A DNA stretch of 64,000 nucleotides from Erysipelothrix sp. HDW6C (GTDB lineage: Bacteria > Bacillota_I > Bacilli_A > Erysipelotrichales > Erysipelotrichaceae), in the NCBI RefSeq assembly GCF_011299615.1, contig NZ_CP049861.1, forward strand, positions 1,860,001 through 1,924,000. Direction: 5' to 3'. The notes beneath the pieces were generated by a model. It saw nothing but the letters and a program-made list of their open reading frames with translations, did not search any database and was not told the origin of the DNA. The position numbers and the translations under genes were made by a program. Shown here piece after piece: positions 62,994 to 64,000 of this stretch. The first letter of the stretch is position 1. Every line of letters begins with the position of its first letter.

Positions 62994-64000
62994 TCTTCCA
63001 TAAGCGAGTCACCTGTGACTTGCTTTTCTTTTGTCACACGGACTTTCGCAATGACTTTTTCATCCAATTCAACAATGCAGAATCGGTATCCGTTAAAGAC
63101 AAGATCAGATTCATCATTGATAACATCTTCCAACGTTGGTATACGTCCCAATTCACTCACGATAAATCCACTCAATGTGTCATAATCGTCAATTGGAAGC
63201 CCGATACCAAGAATATCTTCAAGTTCTTCCAAGTCCACAAGTCCTTCGACAAGGTACTCATCCGGACCAATTTCTTGAATTTCATTGCCTTCTTCTTCGT
63301 CATACTCATCCATGATATTACCCATGATTTCTTCAATGAGGTCTTCCATTGTAACAATACCTGCTGTCCCACCGTATTCATCGATAACAACAGCCATGTG
63401 CATTTTTACATTTTGAAGTTCTCGGAAAAGTTCATCGGTTCGTTTTGAATCAGGAACATAATAGGGTTCACGCATGATCTGCTTAATATCGAACGCTTCA
63501 CCGTTTGAATCTTTGATATAGCGAAGAATGTCGCGTAAATGAATCAATCCGATAATCTTATCAATGCTATCATCGTACACAGGGTAACGTGTGAATCGTT
63601 CTTCATCAACAAGACTCATAATTTCTTCAAAGGTACTTTCAATGTTGATTCCAACAATATCGGTACGGTGTGTCATGATGTCACCAACTTCTTGATTATC
63701 AAAATCAAAGATGTTGTTAATCATTTCTTTTTCGCTGATGTCAATTTCACCCGCATCAACCATGATACGAATTTCTTCCTCAGTTACTTCATCATTTGCC
63801 TTATGAGGATCAATACCTACAAGACGTAACATGATATTTGTTGAGAAGGATAAGAACTTAACGATTGGTTTTGTTATCTTCGACAAGATCCAAATTGGAT
63901 ATGCTACAAAGAATGCAAACCCTTCTGAGTTCGTCATCGCGATACGCTTTGGCACTAGTTCACCAAACACAAGCATAAGATAGGATGTGATTAAGGTTAC
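62990..64000 (-). CDS. CBS-domain hemolysin-family protein, partial (5' end beyond right edge)
   Basis: The frame stays open to base 64000, giving 336 residues and no start codon, so the N-terminus is missing. It shows the end of a DUF21/CNNM membrane domain (VFGELVPKRIAM, IWILSKITKPIVKF), two CBS domains (about 125-245: GDIMTHRTDI, YDDSIDKIIGLIHLRDIL, MAVVIDEYGGTAGIVTMEDL) and a C-terminal CorC_HlyC domain (about 255-336). Family members are putative ion or magnesium efflux proteins. It overlaps the cymR stop by 4 bases tail to tail. Confidence 0.9.
   Translation of the reverse strand, partial: VTLITSYLMLVFGELVPKRIAMTNSEGFAFFVAYPIWILSKITKPIVKFLSFSTNIMLRLVGIDPHKANDEVTEEEIRIMVDAGEIDISEKEMINNIFDFDNQEVGDIMTHRTDIVGINIESTFEEIMSLVDEERFTRYPVYDDSIDKIIGLIHLRDILRYIKDSNGEAFDIKQIMREPYYVPDSKRTDELFRELQNVKMHMAVVIDEYGGTAGIVTMEDLIEEIMGNIMDEYDEEEGNEIQEIGPDEYLVEGLVDLEELEDILGIGLPIDDYDTLSGFIVSELGRIPTLEDVINDESDLVFNGYRFCIVELDEKVIAKVRVTKEKQVTGDSLMED

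Noticed and set aside
1-64000. CRISPR arrays, insertion sequences, prophage, tRNA or rRNA genes
   Set aside because: No repeat-spacer pattern, transposase-like frame, phage gene cluster or cloverleaf sequence was seen on either strand by eye.

Overview
The window looks like ordinary chromosome of a low-GC, Gram-positive-type (Bacillota) bacterium. Evidence for this includes the ezrA division gene, a T-box in front of alaS, the comEA-comEC-holA/rpsT block, the alaS-ireB-ruvX-(DUF1292)-mltG-udk-greA block, a sufCDSUB operon, lipoproteins, and a sortase-type surface protein. The overall style (nearly all genes packed on the minus strand, a YhfS/T/U/W/X/Php operon, GntR-RCK_C and HTH/kinase genes) fits an Erysipelotrichia-like organism such as Erysipelothrix, but that placement is an inference and is not proven by the sequence. 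I saw no tRNA, rRNA, CRISPR array, insertion sequence or prophage.

Layout. 1-1317: a secreted/surface protein running off the left edge, followed by a 555-base gene-free gap. 1873-9271 (minus): an eight-gene Yhf-type operon (PRD protein, YhfU, YhfT transporter, an amidase-signature protein, Php, YhfS, YhfX, YhfW) behind a consensus promoter and a perfect 20-bp palindrome. 9457-14813 (minus): ezrA, cysteine desulfurase, thiI and ffh. 14814-15656: an S4 leader and rpsD. 15677-17532: an XRE-type regulator and an LD-carboxypeptidase. 17626-22363: a LacI-controlled nucleoside utilisation operon. 22428-25522: a frameshifted lipoprotein, tyrS and a degenerate CitX-CitG fusion. 25654-32056: suf operon continuing into 5-formyl-THF cyclo-ligase and an MFS permease. 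32277-34573 (plus): two PrsA-like proteins and a HIT protein. 34643-35994: a divergent TetR/methyltransferase pair around a 37-bp inverted repeat. 36074-40891: pnp, rpsO, a DUF871 protein and a beta-hydroxyacid dehydrogenase. 40928-47013 (minus): fmt, ECF S-component, lepA, mazG-like, hemW, a small HTH protein and a serine/threonine kinase. 47115-50352: a 925-residue vWA/Cna-B surface protein and rpsT. 50535-54190: acetyltransferase, holA, comEC and comEA. 54237-60300: the T-box-controlled alaS block down to greA. 60320-64000: a BusR-like regulator, a small membrane protein, cysK with a divergent CymR-like regulator, and a CBS-domain hemolysin-family protein that runs off the right edge.

How the parts work together. 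The Yhf operon holds a transporter, two PLP enzymes, two metal-dependent hydrolase or mutase-like enzymes, a PRD regulator and, unlike the E. coli arrangement, an amidase homologue. It looks like a catabolic pathway for a still-unknown substrate and is the strongest candidate for an undescribed system. The nucleoside operon pairs nucleoside hydrolase and ribokinase with a DcuC-family carrier, which suggests the carrier moves nucleosides rather than dicarboxylates. The most unusual single gene is the CitX-CitG-like protein beside tyrS: it can be aligned by eye over both domains but has lost the signature catalytic motifs. Starts were moved from the longest reading frame wherever a ribosome binding site and family length favoured an internal codon.
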